A stretch of DNA of 64,000 bases, taken from Taklimakanibacter sp049323275. Its GTDB lineage: Bacteria > Pseudomonadota > Alphaproteobacteria > Rhizobiales > Aestuariivirgaceae. Where the stretch lies: NCBI GenBank assembly GCA_049323275.1, contig JBMOOM010000089.1:62001-126000 (forward strand), written 5' to 3'. This document shows positions 8,682 through 17,486 of this stretch, in pieces. A model generated the notes under the pieces. It worked only from the letters and a program-made list of their open reading frames with translations. It was not told where the DNA came from and ran no database searches. A program made the position numbers and the translations under genes. Numbering within the stretch: the stretch's first letter is position 1; each line of letters opens with the position of its first letter.

Positions 8682-9957
8682 CGGGCTCGTCATCGCGGCG
8701 CCAGCTTCCGGCAGCGGCAAGACGCTGGTGACCTTGGCGCTCCTGCGCGCCCTAACCCGGCGGGGCCTCGAGGTCGCATCGGCGAAAGTAGGCCCCGATT
8801 ACATCGATCCGCGCTTCCACGAGGCGGCGACCGGGCGCGCCTGCTTCAATCTCGACGGCTGGGCGATGAGTCCCGCCCTCGCCGCAAGCCTCGCCGCCGA
8901 GATCGGCGCCGGCGCCACCCTCACGCTCATCGAAGGGGTGATGGGACTGTTCGACGGGCCCGAGACCGGACGCGGCTCGACGGCCGATCTCGCCGAGGAC
9001 CTCGCTTTGCCGGTCGTGCTGGTCCTCGACTGCAGCCATCAGGCCCAGTCGATCGCCGCCCTTGTCCATGGCTTTCGCAGCTTGCGCCCCAGCCTCGCGG
9101 TGCCGGCCGTCATCCTCAATCGCGTCGCCAGCCCGCGCCACGAGGACATATTGCGCCAGGCGCTCGGTGACATGGAGATTACCGTGCTCGGCGCCGTGCC
9201 GCGCGACGGCGGCCTGGTTTTGCCAAGCCGGCATCTGGGGCTCGTGCAGGCGAGCGAGCATGTGGATCTGAAGAGCTTCCTCGACCGCGCCGCCGACAGC
9301 GTGGCGCGGCATATCGACATCGACGGGCTGTCCAGGCTGGCACGCCCCATTCAGCCGTACCCGCCGCAGAATGTGCTGCCGCCGCTCGGCCAGCATATCG
9401 CGATCGCACGCGACGAGGCCCTCGGCTTTCTCTATCCGCATATCCTCGCCGGCTGGCGGCGCGCCGGAACGGAGCTTTCCTTCTTCTCGCCGCTCGCCGA
9501 CGAACCGCCATCGGCCCGCGCCGATGCGGTCTTCCTGCCGGGCGGATATCCCGAGCTGCATGCGGGCCGCCTGGCCGAAGCGGCGACCTTCATGACCGCC
9601 CTGAGAAGTCTCGCCGCGAAGGACCGGCTGATCTATGGCGAATGCGGCGGCTATATGGTTCTGGGCAACGCGCTGGTCGATGCCGACGGCGCCGAGCACG
9701 CGATGGCGGGTCTCCTGCCCGTCACCACGAGCTTCGCGCGACGCAAACTGCATCTGGGCTATCGCCGTCTTACTCACGACGATGCCTTGCCCTTTCCCGG
9801 AACGCTCAAGGGCCATGAGTTCCATTATTCGACCATCGCGCGCCAGGACGGCGCCACGCCGCTGTTCCACGCCGAGGACGCCGCGGGCCGTGATCTCGGC
9901 CCCATGGGCCAGCGCCGCAACCGGGTGATGGGCTCCTATGCCCATGTGATCGCATGA
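8674..9957 (+). CDS. cobB: cobyrinate/hydrogenobyrinate a,c-diamide synthase
   Basis: ATP- and glutamine-dependent amidotransferase (427 residues) that amidates the a and c side chains of the corrin ring. The N-terminal synthetase domain has a P-loop (APASGSGKT) and VGPDYIDPRFH; the C-terminal class-I glutaminase domain has the nucleophile region IYGECGGYMVLG and the closing GSYAHV. No ATG fits: the best start is TTG 8674 inside the cobA end, preceded by CGGGAG. The first in-frame ATG is well inside the enzyme. The stop overlaps cobQ by 4 bp (ATGA). Confidence 0.93.
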   Translation: MADGLVIAAPASGSGKTLVTLALLRALTRRGLEVASAKVGPDYIDPRFHEAATGRACFNLDGWAMSPALAASLAAEIGAGATLTLIEGVMGLFDGPETGRGSTADLAEDLALPVVLVLDCSHQAQSIAALVHGFRSLRPSLAVPAVILNRVASPRHEDILRQALGDMEITVLGAVPRDGGLVLPSRHLGLVQASEHVDLKSFLDRAADSVARHIDIDGLSRLARPIQPYPPQNVLPPLGQHIAIARDEALGFLYPHILAGWRRAGTELSFFSPLADEPPSARADAVFLPGGYPELHAGRLAEAATFMTALRSLAAKDRLIYGECGGYMVLGNALVDADGAEHAMAGLLPVTTSFARRKLHLGYRRLTHDDALPFPGTLKGHEFHYSTIARQDGATPLFHAEDAAGRDLGPMGQRRNRVMGSYAHVIA

Positions 9958-11420
9958 CGAGGGCCTTCATGCTGATGGGCACCGGCTCCGATGTCGGCAA
10001 GTCGCTCATCGCCGCCGGCCTGTGCCGGCTCTTTGCCGAACGCGGCCTGGCGGTCAGGCCGTTCAAGCCGCAGAACATGTCGAACAACGCCGCGGTCTCC
10101 GCCGACGGCGGCGAGATCGGCCGCGCCCAGGCGCTGCAGGCGCGCGCCGCCCGCGTCGCGCCGACCGTTCACATGAATCCGATCCTGCTCAAGCCCGAGA
10201 CGACCACCGGCGCGCAAGTGATCGTCCAGGGCAAGCGCGCGGTGACGGCGAGCGCCCGCGAGTTCTTCAGGACACGGGGCCAATACATGCCGGCGGTGCT
10301 CGACAGCTTCCACAGGCTTGCCCGCGAGGCCGATCTGGTGATCGTCGAGGGCGCCGGCAGCCCGGCCGAGGTCAATCTGCGTCGAGGCGATCTCGCCAAT
10401 ATGGGCTTCGCCGAGGCCGCCGATATGCCCGTCATCCTCATCGGCGACATCCATCGCGGCGGCGTCATCGCCTCGCTGGTCGGAACCCAGGCAATTCTGC
10501 CGGACGACGACGCACGCCGCATAAAAGGTTTTCTGATCAACAACTTCCATGGTGATCCTGACCTCTTTTCGGAAGGCGTGAGCTTCACCGAGGCGCGGAC
10601 GGGCTGGCCTTGTCTCGGTATCGTGCCGCATTTCGCCGAGGCCCGCCTGCTGCCGGCCGAGGATGCGGTCGCGCTCGAAAGAGCAGCGGCGACCGGCAGC
10701 GGCAAGTTTCACATCATCGTGCCGCGCCTGCCGCGCATCGCCAATTTCGACGATCTCGATCCCCTGAAGCTCGAGCCCGGCGTCACGCTGGAGATCGTCC
10801 AGCCCGGCAAGCCGATGCCGCGCGACGCCGACCTGGTGATCATCCCCGGCTCCAAATCGACCATCGGCGATCTCACCGCCTTGCGGGCACAGGGCTGGGA
10901 TATCGATATCGCCGCCCATCACCGCCAGGGCGGCGCCGTGCTGGGTGTCTGCGGCGGCTATCAGATGCTCGGCCGCATGATCCACGACCCGAAAGGGCTC
11001 GAAGGGCCCGCGGGCTCATCGCCGGGCCTGGGTCTGCTCGATGTCGAGACCACGCTCCATCCCGACAAGACGCTGACCCGCGTCACGGCGCGCCATGTGG
11101 CGAGCGGCCTCGATGTGACCGGTTACGAAATCCATCTCGGCGCCACCGAAGGCCCCGATTGCGCCAGGCCCTTCACCTTTATCGGCGATGCGCCGGACGG
11201 CGCCTGCTCGGCTGACGGGCGCGTGACGGGAACTTACATCCACGGCCTCTTTGCGGGCGATGGCTTCCGCCGCCACTTCCTGTCCAGGCTCGGCGCCGCC
11301 CCCGGCGATGTCGCCTTCGAGCCGACGATCGAGGCCACCCTCGACAAGCTCTCTTCTCACCTCGTCCGCCATCTCGATATCGACCGCCTGCTCGGCCTCG
11401 CCGGACAGGTGAAGCTCTGA
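9954..11420 (+). CDS. cobQ: cobyric acid synthase
   Basis: Glutamine-dependent amidotransferase (488 residues) that amidates side chains b, d, e and g to form adenosylcobyric acid. Visible are the N-terminal nucleotide-binding motif MGTGSDVGKS, the CobQ-specific RPFKPQNMSNNAAV, the IVEGAGSPAEVNL and GDIHRGGVIASLVGT blocks, and the C-terminal glutaminase domain with GVCGGYQMLG (catalytic Cys) and GTYIHGLF (His). Typical length. Coupled to cobB by a 4-bp overlap and to cobD by a 1-bp gap. Confidence 0.96.
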   Translation: MTRAFMLMGTGSDVGKSLIAAGLCRLFAERGLAVRPFKPQNMSNNAAVSADGGEIGRAQALQARAARVAPTVHMNPILLKPETTTGAQVIVQGKRAVTASAREFFRTRGQYMPAVLDSFHRLAREADLVIVEGAGSPAEVNLRRGDLANMGFAEAADMPVILIGDIHRGGVIASLVGTQAILPDDDARRIKGFLINNFHGDPDLFSEGVSFTEARTGWPCLGIVPHFAEARLLPAEDAVALERAAATGSGKFHIIVPRLPRIANFDDLDPLKLEPGVTLEIVQPGKPMPRDADLVIIPGSKSTIGDLTALRAQGWDIDIAAHHRQGGAVLGVCGGYQMLGRMIHDPKGLEGPAGSSPGLGLLDVETTLHPDKTLTRVTARHVASGLDVTGYEIHLGATEGPDCARPFTFIGDAPDGACSADGRVTGTYIHGLFAGDGFRRHFLSRLGAAPGDVAFEPTIEATLDKLSSHLVRHLDIDRLLGLAGQVKL

Positions 11421-11421
11421 C

Positions 11422-12369
11422 ATGTATTTCACCGTCACCGCTCTCGCTCTGCTCGTCGAGCGTTTCATCGGCTACCCGCCAGCGCTGCATCGCCTCATCG
11501 GGCATCCGGTGGAGTGGATCGGGCGCTTCATCGGCTGGCTCGACCGGCGCTTCAACCCGCCGGAGCGGCCGGCATCGCGCCTTGCAGGCGTCCTCGCGCT
11601 GCTCGCTCTGCTGCTGGTGACCGGCGGCATTGCTTTTGCTGTGGCGCTCATGCTGCGCGCCCTGCCTTTCGGCTGGATCGCCGAAGCGCTGCTTGCCACC
11701 GCCTTCCTGGCGCAGAAGTCTCTCCGCGACCATGTCCAGGCGGTGGCCGACGGGCTTGCGATCTCGCTCGATGAGGGGCGCCTTGCGGTGAGCCGCATTG
11801 TCGGGCGCGATCCGCAGGCGCTCGCCCCTTCCGGCGTGTCGCGCGCCGCGCTCGAAAGCCTGGCCGAGAATGCCTCCGACGGCATCGTGGCGCCGGCCTT
11901 CTGGCTCATCATCGGCGGCCTGCCCGGCATCGTGCTCTACAAGGCGATCAACACCGCCGATTCCATGATCGGCCACAAATCGCCGCGCCATCTCTCCTTC
12001 GGCTGGGCCGCGGCGCGGCTCGACGATCTCGTCAATATTCCGGGCGCCCGCATCACCGGGCTGCTCTTTGCGTTGGCTGCGAGCTTCATCGGCCGCGCCA
12101 GCCGCAAAGCCTCGTTCGAAGCCATGTATCGCGACGCCGACCATCATGTCTCGCCCAATGCCGGCTGGCCGGAAGCGGCGCTCGCCGGCGCGCTCGCCAT
12201 CCGGCTAGGCGGCCCGCGCTCCTATGGCGGCAGGGAAGTCGATCTCGCCAGGATGGGGGACGGCAAGGAGAAGCTCGACCGGGTCGATATCGAGCGCGGC
12301 CTCAGCCTCTACGGGCGCGCTTTGACGATCCTGACGGTCGCCGTCGCGCTGGTGGCTTTGGTTTCTTGA
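11422..12369 (+). CDS. cobD: adenosylcobinamide-phosphate synthase CobD/CbiB
   Basis: Integral membrane protein (315 residues) that attaches aminopropanol (phosphate) to adenosylcobyric acid. Conserved family segments are ERFIGYPPALHRLIGHPVEW at the N-terminus, SLAENASDGIVAPAFW, YKAINTADSMIGHKSPRH and the loop HVSPNAGWPEAALAGAL; several hydrophobic helices are spread along the chain. The last 68 bp overlap the 3' end of cobP on the opposite strand. Confidence 0.95.
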   Translation: MYFTVTALALLVERFIGYPPALHRLIGHPVEWIGRFIGWLDRRFNPPERPASRLAGVLALLALLLVTGGIAFAVALMLRALPFGWIAEALLATAFLAQKSLRDHVQAVADGLAISLDEGRLAVSRIVGRDPQALAPSGVSRAALESLAENASDGIVAPAFWLIIGGLPGIVLYKAINTADSMIGHKSPRHLSFGWAAARLDDLVNIPGARITGLLFALAASFIGRASRKASFEAMYRDADHHVSPNAGWPEAALAGALAIRLGGPRSYGGREVDLARMGDGKEKLDRVDIERGLSLYGRALTILTVAVALVALVS

Positions 12370-12868
12370 GCACCATCGGCAGGCCGGCCGCGATGAAGAG
12401 CACTTCGTCCGCGACCGCCGCCAGGGATTGATTGGCGCGGCCCGCTTCGTCGCGAAAGCGCCGCGCCAGCGCATTGTCGGGCACGATCCCCAGGCCCACT
12501 TCGTTGCTGACCAGCACGACACGGCCTTTGAGCTTCGGCAGCGTGCCGCACAGAAGCTTCACCTCGGAGGCGACATCCTTGCCGTGATAGATCAGGTTGT
12601 TGATCCAGATCGTGATGCATTCGACGAGGATGAAGCCGCCCGGACGATCGGCCCCGCGCAGTGCGTCCGCGAGATCGAGCGGGACTTCCAGCGTCCGCCA
12701 GCCCTTCCCGCGCTGAGCGCGATGCAGGTCGATCCGCTCGCGCATTTCCGCATCGATGATTTCGGCGGTCGCCACATAGACGCGCTGCTTGCTTGCCTTC
12801 GCCAATGCCTCGGCATGACGGCTCTTGCCGGAGCGCGCACCGCCGAGGACTAGGGTGATGCGCCTCAT
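12302..12868 (-). CDS. cobP: adenosylcobinamide kinase / guanylyltransferase
   Basis: Bifunctional enzyme (188 residues) of nucleotide-loop assembly: it phosphorylates adenosylcobinamide and then transfers GMP to it. The P-loop LGGARSGKS is at residues 8-16, the guanylylated His region is LHRAQRGKGWRTLE, and the end of the domain is FIAAGLPMVLK. A basic tail of about 20 residues (rich in K, P, R) follows the usual end and is encoded entirely antisense to cobD. The gene is convergent with cobD and starts inside the stop of the DUF1636 gene (ATGA). Confidence 0.94.
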   Translation of the reverse strand: MRRITLVLGGARSGKSRHAEALAKASKQRVYVATAEIIDAEMRERIDLHRAQRGKGWRTLEVPLDLADALRGADRPGGFILVECITIWINNLIYHGKDVASEVKLLCGTLPKLKGRVVLVSNEVGLGIVPDNALARRFRDEAGRANQSLAAVADEVLFIAAGLPMVLKKPKPPARRRPSGSSKRARRG

Positions 12869-13239
12869 GCCTTCACCGGCGGCAGCCGGGAGATGAAATG
12901 GCCGCGCATCGCCTGCGGCCAGGTCTTGAACGGCACCTCGCCGGTGGCGCTTTCGCCATGCAGGTCGAACCAGGCGAGAATGGCCTCGGCCTCGGCGCGC
13001 TCAGGGCGGAAGCCGCCGGCGAGATAGCTGTAGCGCTCGCTGTCCTGCAGGAAGACATTGCAATGGCGCAGGCACGACCACAGGCAGCTCTGGCGCGCCA
13101 CCTGGACATCGTCGCGCCCGCGCTCGGCCAGAATGTTCTCCATGTGCCGCGCCAAGGTCTCGCCCCCCGTCAACCCGTCGGGGCCTTCACGCTCCTCGAC
13201 GGAATGGCGACATGTGGTACAGAAGACGATACGGCGCAT
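12865..13239 (-). CDS. DUF1636 cysteine-rich putative metal-binding protein
   Basis: A 124-residue protein of the DUF1636 family, often found near cobalamin genes and cobW; no proven function. The CxxC motif FCTTCRHS (residues 7-10) and the cluster CLWSCLRHC (C52, C56, C60) suggest a metal or Fe-S site, which is inference. ATG 13239 is chosen because it starts the conserved MRRIVFCTTC; longer in-frame extension would run into nadK antisense. Four-base overlap with cobP implies coupled expression and a cobalamin-related role. Confidence 0.85.
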   Translation of the reverse strand: MRRIVFCTTCRHSVEEREGPDGLTGGETLARHMENILAERGRDDVQVARQSCLWSCLRHCNVFLQDSERYSYLAGGFRPERAEAEAILAWFDLHGESATGEVPFKTWPQAMRGHFISRLPPVKA

Positions 13240-13323
13240 GATGGCTGGACTAATTTCGGGGCTTGCCAATCTTGCCGCTTCAATGATTGAGTTGCGCCAT
13301 CCTGTCAACGCCACGGAGCCTTC

Positions 13324-14091
13324 ATGGAATTTCGCCGCCTCGCTTTTGTCGCAGCCGAGGCTCCCCAGGCGCGCCGCGCCCTTGGCCGCCTGGTCAAGAT
13401 CTACGGCCAGGCCGCGCCCGAGACCGCGGATGTCATCGTGGCGCTCGGCGGCGACGGCCTCATGCTGCAGACGATGCACCGCTTCATGTCCTCCGGCAAG
13501 GCGATCTATGGCATGAATCGCGGCTCGGTCGGCTTCCTGATGAACGACTTCAGCGAAAAGAGCCTGCATGAGCGCTTGAAGGCCGCCGAGCCGACCTCGG
13601 TCCATCCGCTCAAGATGAAGGCCGTCGACCAGGCGGGAACCGTGCACAAGGCGATGGCCTTCAACGAAGTGTCCTTCCTGCGCCAGAGACATCAGACGGC
13701 CAAGCTCAAGATCTCGATCGACGGGCATGTGCGGCTCGAGGAGCTGACCTGCGACGGCATCCTGCTCGCCACGCCGGCCGGCAGCACCGCCTATAATCTT
13801 TCCGCCTATGGACCGATCCTGCCGATCAATTCACCCCTCCTCGCCTTGACGCCGATCAGCCCGTTCCGGCCCAGGCGCTGGCGTGGCGCCATCATCCCGC
13901 ATCAGGCGCATGTGACCATCGAAAGCCTCGAGGCCGAGAAGCGCCCGGTGGCGGCGGTCGCCGACCACGTCGAGGTGCGCAATGTCCGCAAGGTGGAGAT
14001 CGCCCAGGACCGCAAGCGCTCGGCGCGCCTGCTGTTCGATCCCGGCCACAGTCTCGCCGAACGGGTTCTCGCCGAGCAGTTCCGATTTTAG
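13324..14091 (+). CDS. nadK: NAD kinase
   Basis: Cytoplasmic NAD+ kinase (255 residues) making NADP+. The diagnostic GGDG motif is at residues 42-45 (ALGGDGLMLQ), followed by YGMNRGSVGFLMN, the conserved AFNEVSFLR, and TPAGSTAYNLSAYGPIL around the dinucleotide-binding site. Length agrees with short alphaproteobacterial NAD kinases. Divergent from the DUF1636 gene across 84 bp and followed by a strong terminator. Confidence 0.95.
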   Translation: MEFRRLAFVAAEAPQARRALGRLVKIYGQAAPETADVIVALGGDGLMLQTMHRFMSSGKAIYGMNRGSVGFLMNDFSEKSLHERLKAAEPTSVHPLKMKAVDQAGTVHKAMAFNEVSFLRQRHQTAKLKISIDGHVRLEELTCDGILLATPAGSTAYNLSAYGPILPINSPLLALTPISPFRPRRWRGAIIPHQAHVTIESLEAEKRPVAAVADHVEVRNVRKVEIAQDRKRSARLLFDPGHSLAERVLAEQFRF

Positions 14092-14152
14092 CGAACCCTT
14101 AAGGATGCCGCAGCTACACTCAGTTTCGTTGTGAGTTGCGTAGCAGAGTTAG

Positions 14153-14190
14153 AAAATGCCGGAGTCGAAAGCTCCGGCATTTTCATTTTT
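14153..14190 (+). terminator. Rho-independent terminator after nadK
   Basis: Perfect 12-bp stem: AAAATGCCGGAG (14153-14164) with CTCCGGCATTTT (14172-14183), 7-nt loop, then CATTTTT. The A-rich left arm means it could also work on the minus strand, where the convergent DUF2336 gene ends 140 bp away. Confidence 0.88.
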
Positions 14191-14217
14191 GCGACGGGAA
14201 GAGATTTGCTTCCCGCG

Positions 14218-14267
14218 TCCTCATGCTGAGGGGCGGGCGAAGCGCGCTTCGGAGCATCCTTCAGGAT
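14218..14267. repeat. degenerate dispersed palindromic repeat (alphaproteobacterial type)
   Basis: The stretch begins TCCTCATGCTGAGG, passes through GGGCGAAGCGCGC and ends GGAGCATCCTTCAGGAT. This layout (CCTCATGCTGAGG, GC-rich centre, then GAGCAT-C) resembles the short dispersed palindromes common between genes in Rhizobiales. Here the right arm has diverged. A small separate hairpin (CGGGAAG 14195-14201 with CTTCCCG 14209-14215) precedes it. Only one copy is seen in the window. Confidence 0.45.
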
Positions 14268-14328
14268 AGAGCCGGGATGCTTCGCCGGAGACCTGAGCGT
14301 GAGGGTTATGGAAAAATCGGCGGCGGTT

Positions 14329-15486
14329 TCAGGCGGCGCTGACCAGGCCGTCGCGCAGGCGGTTGGCGATGAGGCGCACGCGCTCGCCGGAATAGCGGCC
14401 GATGAAATCGAGATATTTGGCGCGCTCCGCCGCCGGCATGGCGCCGTCGCCGGTCATGATCTGCTCGATCACGCGGCGGGCGAAATTTTCTTCGCTGAGC
14501 ACGCGCTTGGCGTCGCGCAGCTCGCGCTCCACCTGGCCCGCGGCACGGATCAGGCCGACGCAGGTCGGCGGCAGGCCCGAGCCGCGATAGAGCGAATTGA
14601 AAGCGGACGCGCCGCCATAGAGCGCGTCCCGCGCCTTGACGACGGTCACATTGGCGAGATGCGCCATCGCCGTCTCGACGATGCGCATATTTCCGACGCA
14701 GGCCGAGCGCATCACCATCGAGGCGGTGAGCATGCTGCGGCCGGTCATGAAACGGATGAGCGACGGCAATTCGACATCATTGGCGCTGTCGAGGATCGAC
14801 AGAATGGCGCGCTCCTCGGCATCGGCCACCATGTCGGCCGCGTCATTGGCGGGCACCCAGCCGCGCTCGGCCATGAGCTGATGCACCTGGTTGGAGGCGC
14901 GCTTGGCCTGCAGGATTCGGATGTCGAGCGGCAGCGTGTCGAGCGACAACAGCCGGTCGATGATCTCCTGAACCCGGCCGAAGCGGGCATAGAGAATGCG
15001 GCAATTGCGGTCGGACAGCGTGCAGCTCTCGTTGTCGAAAAGCGTCAGGCAGGCCGCGAGATCGGCCTGGGTGGCGATCTCCTTGACGACGTCGTCGTCG
15101 AGATCGGGCCGTTTCGCCAGCGTCACCTGGCGGGCCGTATCGCCGACGCGCGCGATGCTGCGCATCTTCCAGTGATCGAGCGCCGGCGTTTCGGCGAGGA
15201 ACGGCAGGGCAATGTCATCCTCATCGGCGATGATGCTGAACAGGATGTCGGCATGAATGTCCTTGGCGGTGACGAGCGTCTCGGCGAGGACGCGGCGCAC
15301 TTCCTTGACCGGATCGGCGGTGAGCTTCAGCACCACCGGCACCACGCAGTCGCGCTCGTTTTCAGGCGCCTGGGGGTCGTTGAGAAGGCCAGCCAGCTCG
15401 ACGGCAAGCTGCGTGCGCGCCTGCGCGTCTCCCGTTTCGATGATCATGTCGAAGATGCCGACATCGAGCCCAGGCTGGCCAGTCAT
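14329..15486 (-). CDS. DUF2336 domain protein
   Basis: A 385-residue soluble protein of the DUF2336 family, alphaproteobacterial, function unknown. The N-terminal two-thirds consist of HEAT-like helical repeats (for example KLTADPVKEVRRVLAETL and LAKRPDLDDDVVKEIATQ) that usually serve as protein-binding scaffolds. No signal peptide or membrane helix. ATG 15486 is taken as start; a GTG four codons upstream (15498) is equally possible, and neither has a strong ribosome-binding site. It stands alone between nadK and the MFS gene. Confidence 0.82.
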   Translation of the reverse strand: MTGQPGLDVGIFDMIIETGDAQARTQLAVELAGLLNDPQAPENERDCVVPVVLKLTADPVKEVRRVLAETLVTAKDIHADILFSIIADEDDIALPFLAETPALDHWKMRSIARVGDTARQVTLAKRPDLDDDVVKEIATQADLAACLTLFDNESCTLSDRNCRILYARFGRVQEIIDRLLSLDTLPLDIRILQAKRASNQVHQLMAERGWVPANDAADMVADAEERAILSILDSANDVELPSLIRFMTGRSMLTASMVMRSACVGNMRIVETAMAHLANVTVVKARDALYGGASAFNSLYRGSGLPPTCVGLIRAAGQVERELRDAKRVLSEENFARRVIEQIMTGDGAMPAAERAKYLDFIGRYSGERVRLIANRLRDGLVSAA

Positions 15487-15608
15487 GAAAATACCCACTC
15501 ACCACGTTCCGAAGCCTAAAATTGTCAGCTAACCACTAAGAAACGGTTTACCATGACAATCGTGGAGTCAGAGTGGGTTAGCGGCCGCCGGGACGATTCC
15601 GGGACAGG

Positions 15609-16883
15609 TCAGGCCTGGGGTGCCTGGGCGGCCTGCGCCGGGGACGCCTGCTTGCCGGCCCCCTCTTCCGCCTGCGCCTGGGCGGCGACCGGCGTCGTCA
15701 TCGGTCCCGCTTTCAGGATGTCGCTTGCCGTCGCCTTGACGGTGGTCGGGCGCTGCTTGCGCCGCCACAGAGCATGCACCGCCATGATCACATAGATGAC
15801 GGCCATGAAGGTCATGAAGCCCGACGAGCCCAGATACTGCATGAAGAAGCCGGCGATCGAGGGACCGGCCATGGCGCCGGTGCCGTAGAGCAGCACGAGC
15901 TTGCTCGAGGCGCCGAGCATCTGCTCCTTCGCCATATGATCATTGGCATGCGCGATGACGAGCGAATAGATCGGCAGCGCGATGGCGCCGAAAACCGTGA
16001 ACAGCGCGATGAGCACGGTCGAGGAAATGCCGGCGGCTGGAATGGAGATCAGCGCGATCGCCGCGGCGATGGCGCTCAGGATCATGATGATGCTGCGCCG
16101 GTCGTAACGGTCGGAGAGCAGTCCGGCCGGATATTGCGACACGATGAGAGCCAGGGGCGGCAGCGCCAGCATCACCGACACGAGCGTCAGCGGCAGGCCC
16201 TGCATCAGCGCATAGACGGAGCCCATGCTGAAGAAGGCGCTCTGCGCCAGGCCGCTGGCGAGCGTCGCCACGATGGCGAGCGGCGATGAACGGTAGATCT
16301 CGGCAATGGTGACCGAGCGCGTGCCGGCGAGGCTCGGCGTTTCGGTGCGCATCAGGGTCAAAGGCAGCATGGCCATCGACAGGAGCGCCGAGACGATGAT
16401 GAAGCGCGAGAAGCCGGAGCTGTCGGCGACATTGAGGAGAAGCTGGCCGAGGCCCATCGCCGCGTAGGTGACGATCATGTAGATCGACAGAAGCTGGCCG
16501 CGGTTCTTGTTGGTCGAGGCCGAATTGAGCCAGCTTTCGCACACGATGAAGAGCCCGGAGGTGCACAGGCCCGCCACGAAGCGCATCAGGAACCACCAGA
16601 TCGGATCGATCCACAGGGGGATCAGCAGAACCGCGGTGGAGACGACCGAGGCGAAGGCGGCGAAGACGCGGATATGGCCGACGCTCTGCACGATGCGCGG
16701 CGTCACGATGGAGCTCAAAAGAAGGCCGGCGAAATAGCCGGACATGATGAGGCCGGTGGTCGCCGCGTCGAAATTTTCCGCGCTCGCCCTGACGCCGACC
16801 AGCGAGCCATGCAGGCCGTGGCCCAGCGAGAGGATGGTGACTCCGAGGAGCAGCACCCAGACGGAGCGCAAACCGGCAAACAT
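15609..16883 (-). CDS. MFS transporter (YcaD-like)
   Basis: A 424-residue inner-membrane transporter with about 12 hydrophobic segments. The start (GLRSVWVLLLGVTILSLGHG), the FVAGLCTSGLFIVCESWLN block and LSDRYDRRSIIMILS are typical of the YcaD/putative efflux branch of the major facilitator superfamily. The substrate cannot be inferred. The C-terminus is an unusual low-complexity Ala/Gln/Pro tail of about 25 residues. ATG 16883 follows a GGGAGGGG ribosome-binding site 4 bp upstream. Confidence 0.88.
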   Translation of the reverse strand: MFAGLRSVWVLLLGVTILSLGHGLHGSLVGVRASAENFDAATTGLIMSGYFAGLLLSSIVTPRIVQSVGHIRVFAAFASVVSTAVLLIPLWIDPIWWFLMRFVAGLCTSGLFIVCESWLNSASTNKNRGQLLSIYMIVTYAAMGLGQLLLNVADSSGFSRFIIVSALLSMAMLPLTLMRTETPSLAGTRSVTIAEIYRSSPLAIVATLASGLAQSAFFSMGSVYALMQGLPLTLVSVMLALPPLALIVSQYPAGLLSDRYDRRSIIMILSAIAAAIALISIPAAGISSTVLIALFTVFGAIALPIYSLVIAHANDHMAKEQMLGASSKLVLLYGTGAMAGPSIAGFFMQYLGSSGFMTFMAVIYVIMAVHALWRRKQRPTTVKATASDILKAGPMTTPVAAQAQAEEGAGKQASPAQAAQAPQA

Positions 16884-16959
16884 CAAACCCCTCCCGATGA
16901 TGAGTTCCGTGCCTACTGCATGGAGAATGTGAAGGGATTGTGCCCGCCTGACCAGGTAA

Positions 16960-17325
16960 TCAGAGCAGCCCCACCTGCTTGAGCTTGAATTCGAGCAGGT
17001 CGCGGTCGAAGGGCTTCAGCAGGAACTCGGCCGCCCCTTCGATGATGGCGCTGCCGATCTCGTCCGTATTGGCGCTCTCGGTATAGACCAGCACCACGGG
17101 CTTGCGGCCATTGGCGGCGCGGCGCACCCGCTTGACGAACTCGCCGGCGCTCATGCTGCCGATCCGGTCGGCGGTCACCACGACATCCGGCGAATTGGCG
17201 CGGCAAAGCTTCAAAGCGGCGTCGGCCGAAGCCGTCTCCGACATGTCGAAGCCGTACTGACCGAGCAACTGGCTTAGGACCTGCCGCTCTTCTTGATCCT
17301 CATCGACAAGCAGACATCTCGTCAT
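16960..17325 (-). CDS. stand-alone response-regulator receiver domain
   Basis: A 121-residue single receiver domain with no output domain. The acidic pocket is LLVDEDQEER near the N-terminus, the likely phospho-acceptor is the Asp in VVVTADRIGS (eight residues before the conserved Gly of MSAGEF), and the conserved Lys is in FLLKPFD. The usual M-P after the Asp is replaced by G-S. ATG 17325 has GGAAGGA nine bases upstream. A perfect CtrA-type box lies 75-89 bp upstream, suggesting cell-cycle-linked expression. A partner kinase is not in the window. Confidence 0.85.
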   Translation of the reverse strand: MTRCLLVDEDQEERQVLSQLLGQYGFDMSETASADAALKLCRANSPDVVVTADRIGSMSAGEFVKRVRRAANGRKPVVLVYTESANTDEIGSAIIEGAAEFLLKPFDRDLLEFKLKQVGLL

Positions 17326-17399
17326 GTCGATTATTCCTTCCAAACGCATCCGCAACCAGCCGCTCTATTGCCTTGCAGCGAGTCCTGCGACTCCGGTGG

Positions 17400-17414
17400 T
17401 TAATGCGTCGTTAA
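17400..17414. promoter_or_regulatory. CtrA-type box TTAA-N7-TTAA upstream of the receiver gene
   Basis: TTAA (17400-17403), seven bases, TTAA (17411-17414): an exact match to the CtrA full-site consensus of Alphaproteobacteria. It is 75-89 bp upstream of the receiver start on the minus strand. The match is seen; binding is inference. Confidence 0.55.
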
Positions 17415-17486
17415 CAGGCTTTCCACAGCCCCGAACCCTACGGAAATGTAAATATTTTCAATGAATTAGGCTGTCATATGAGGAGG

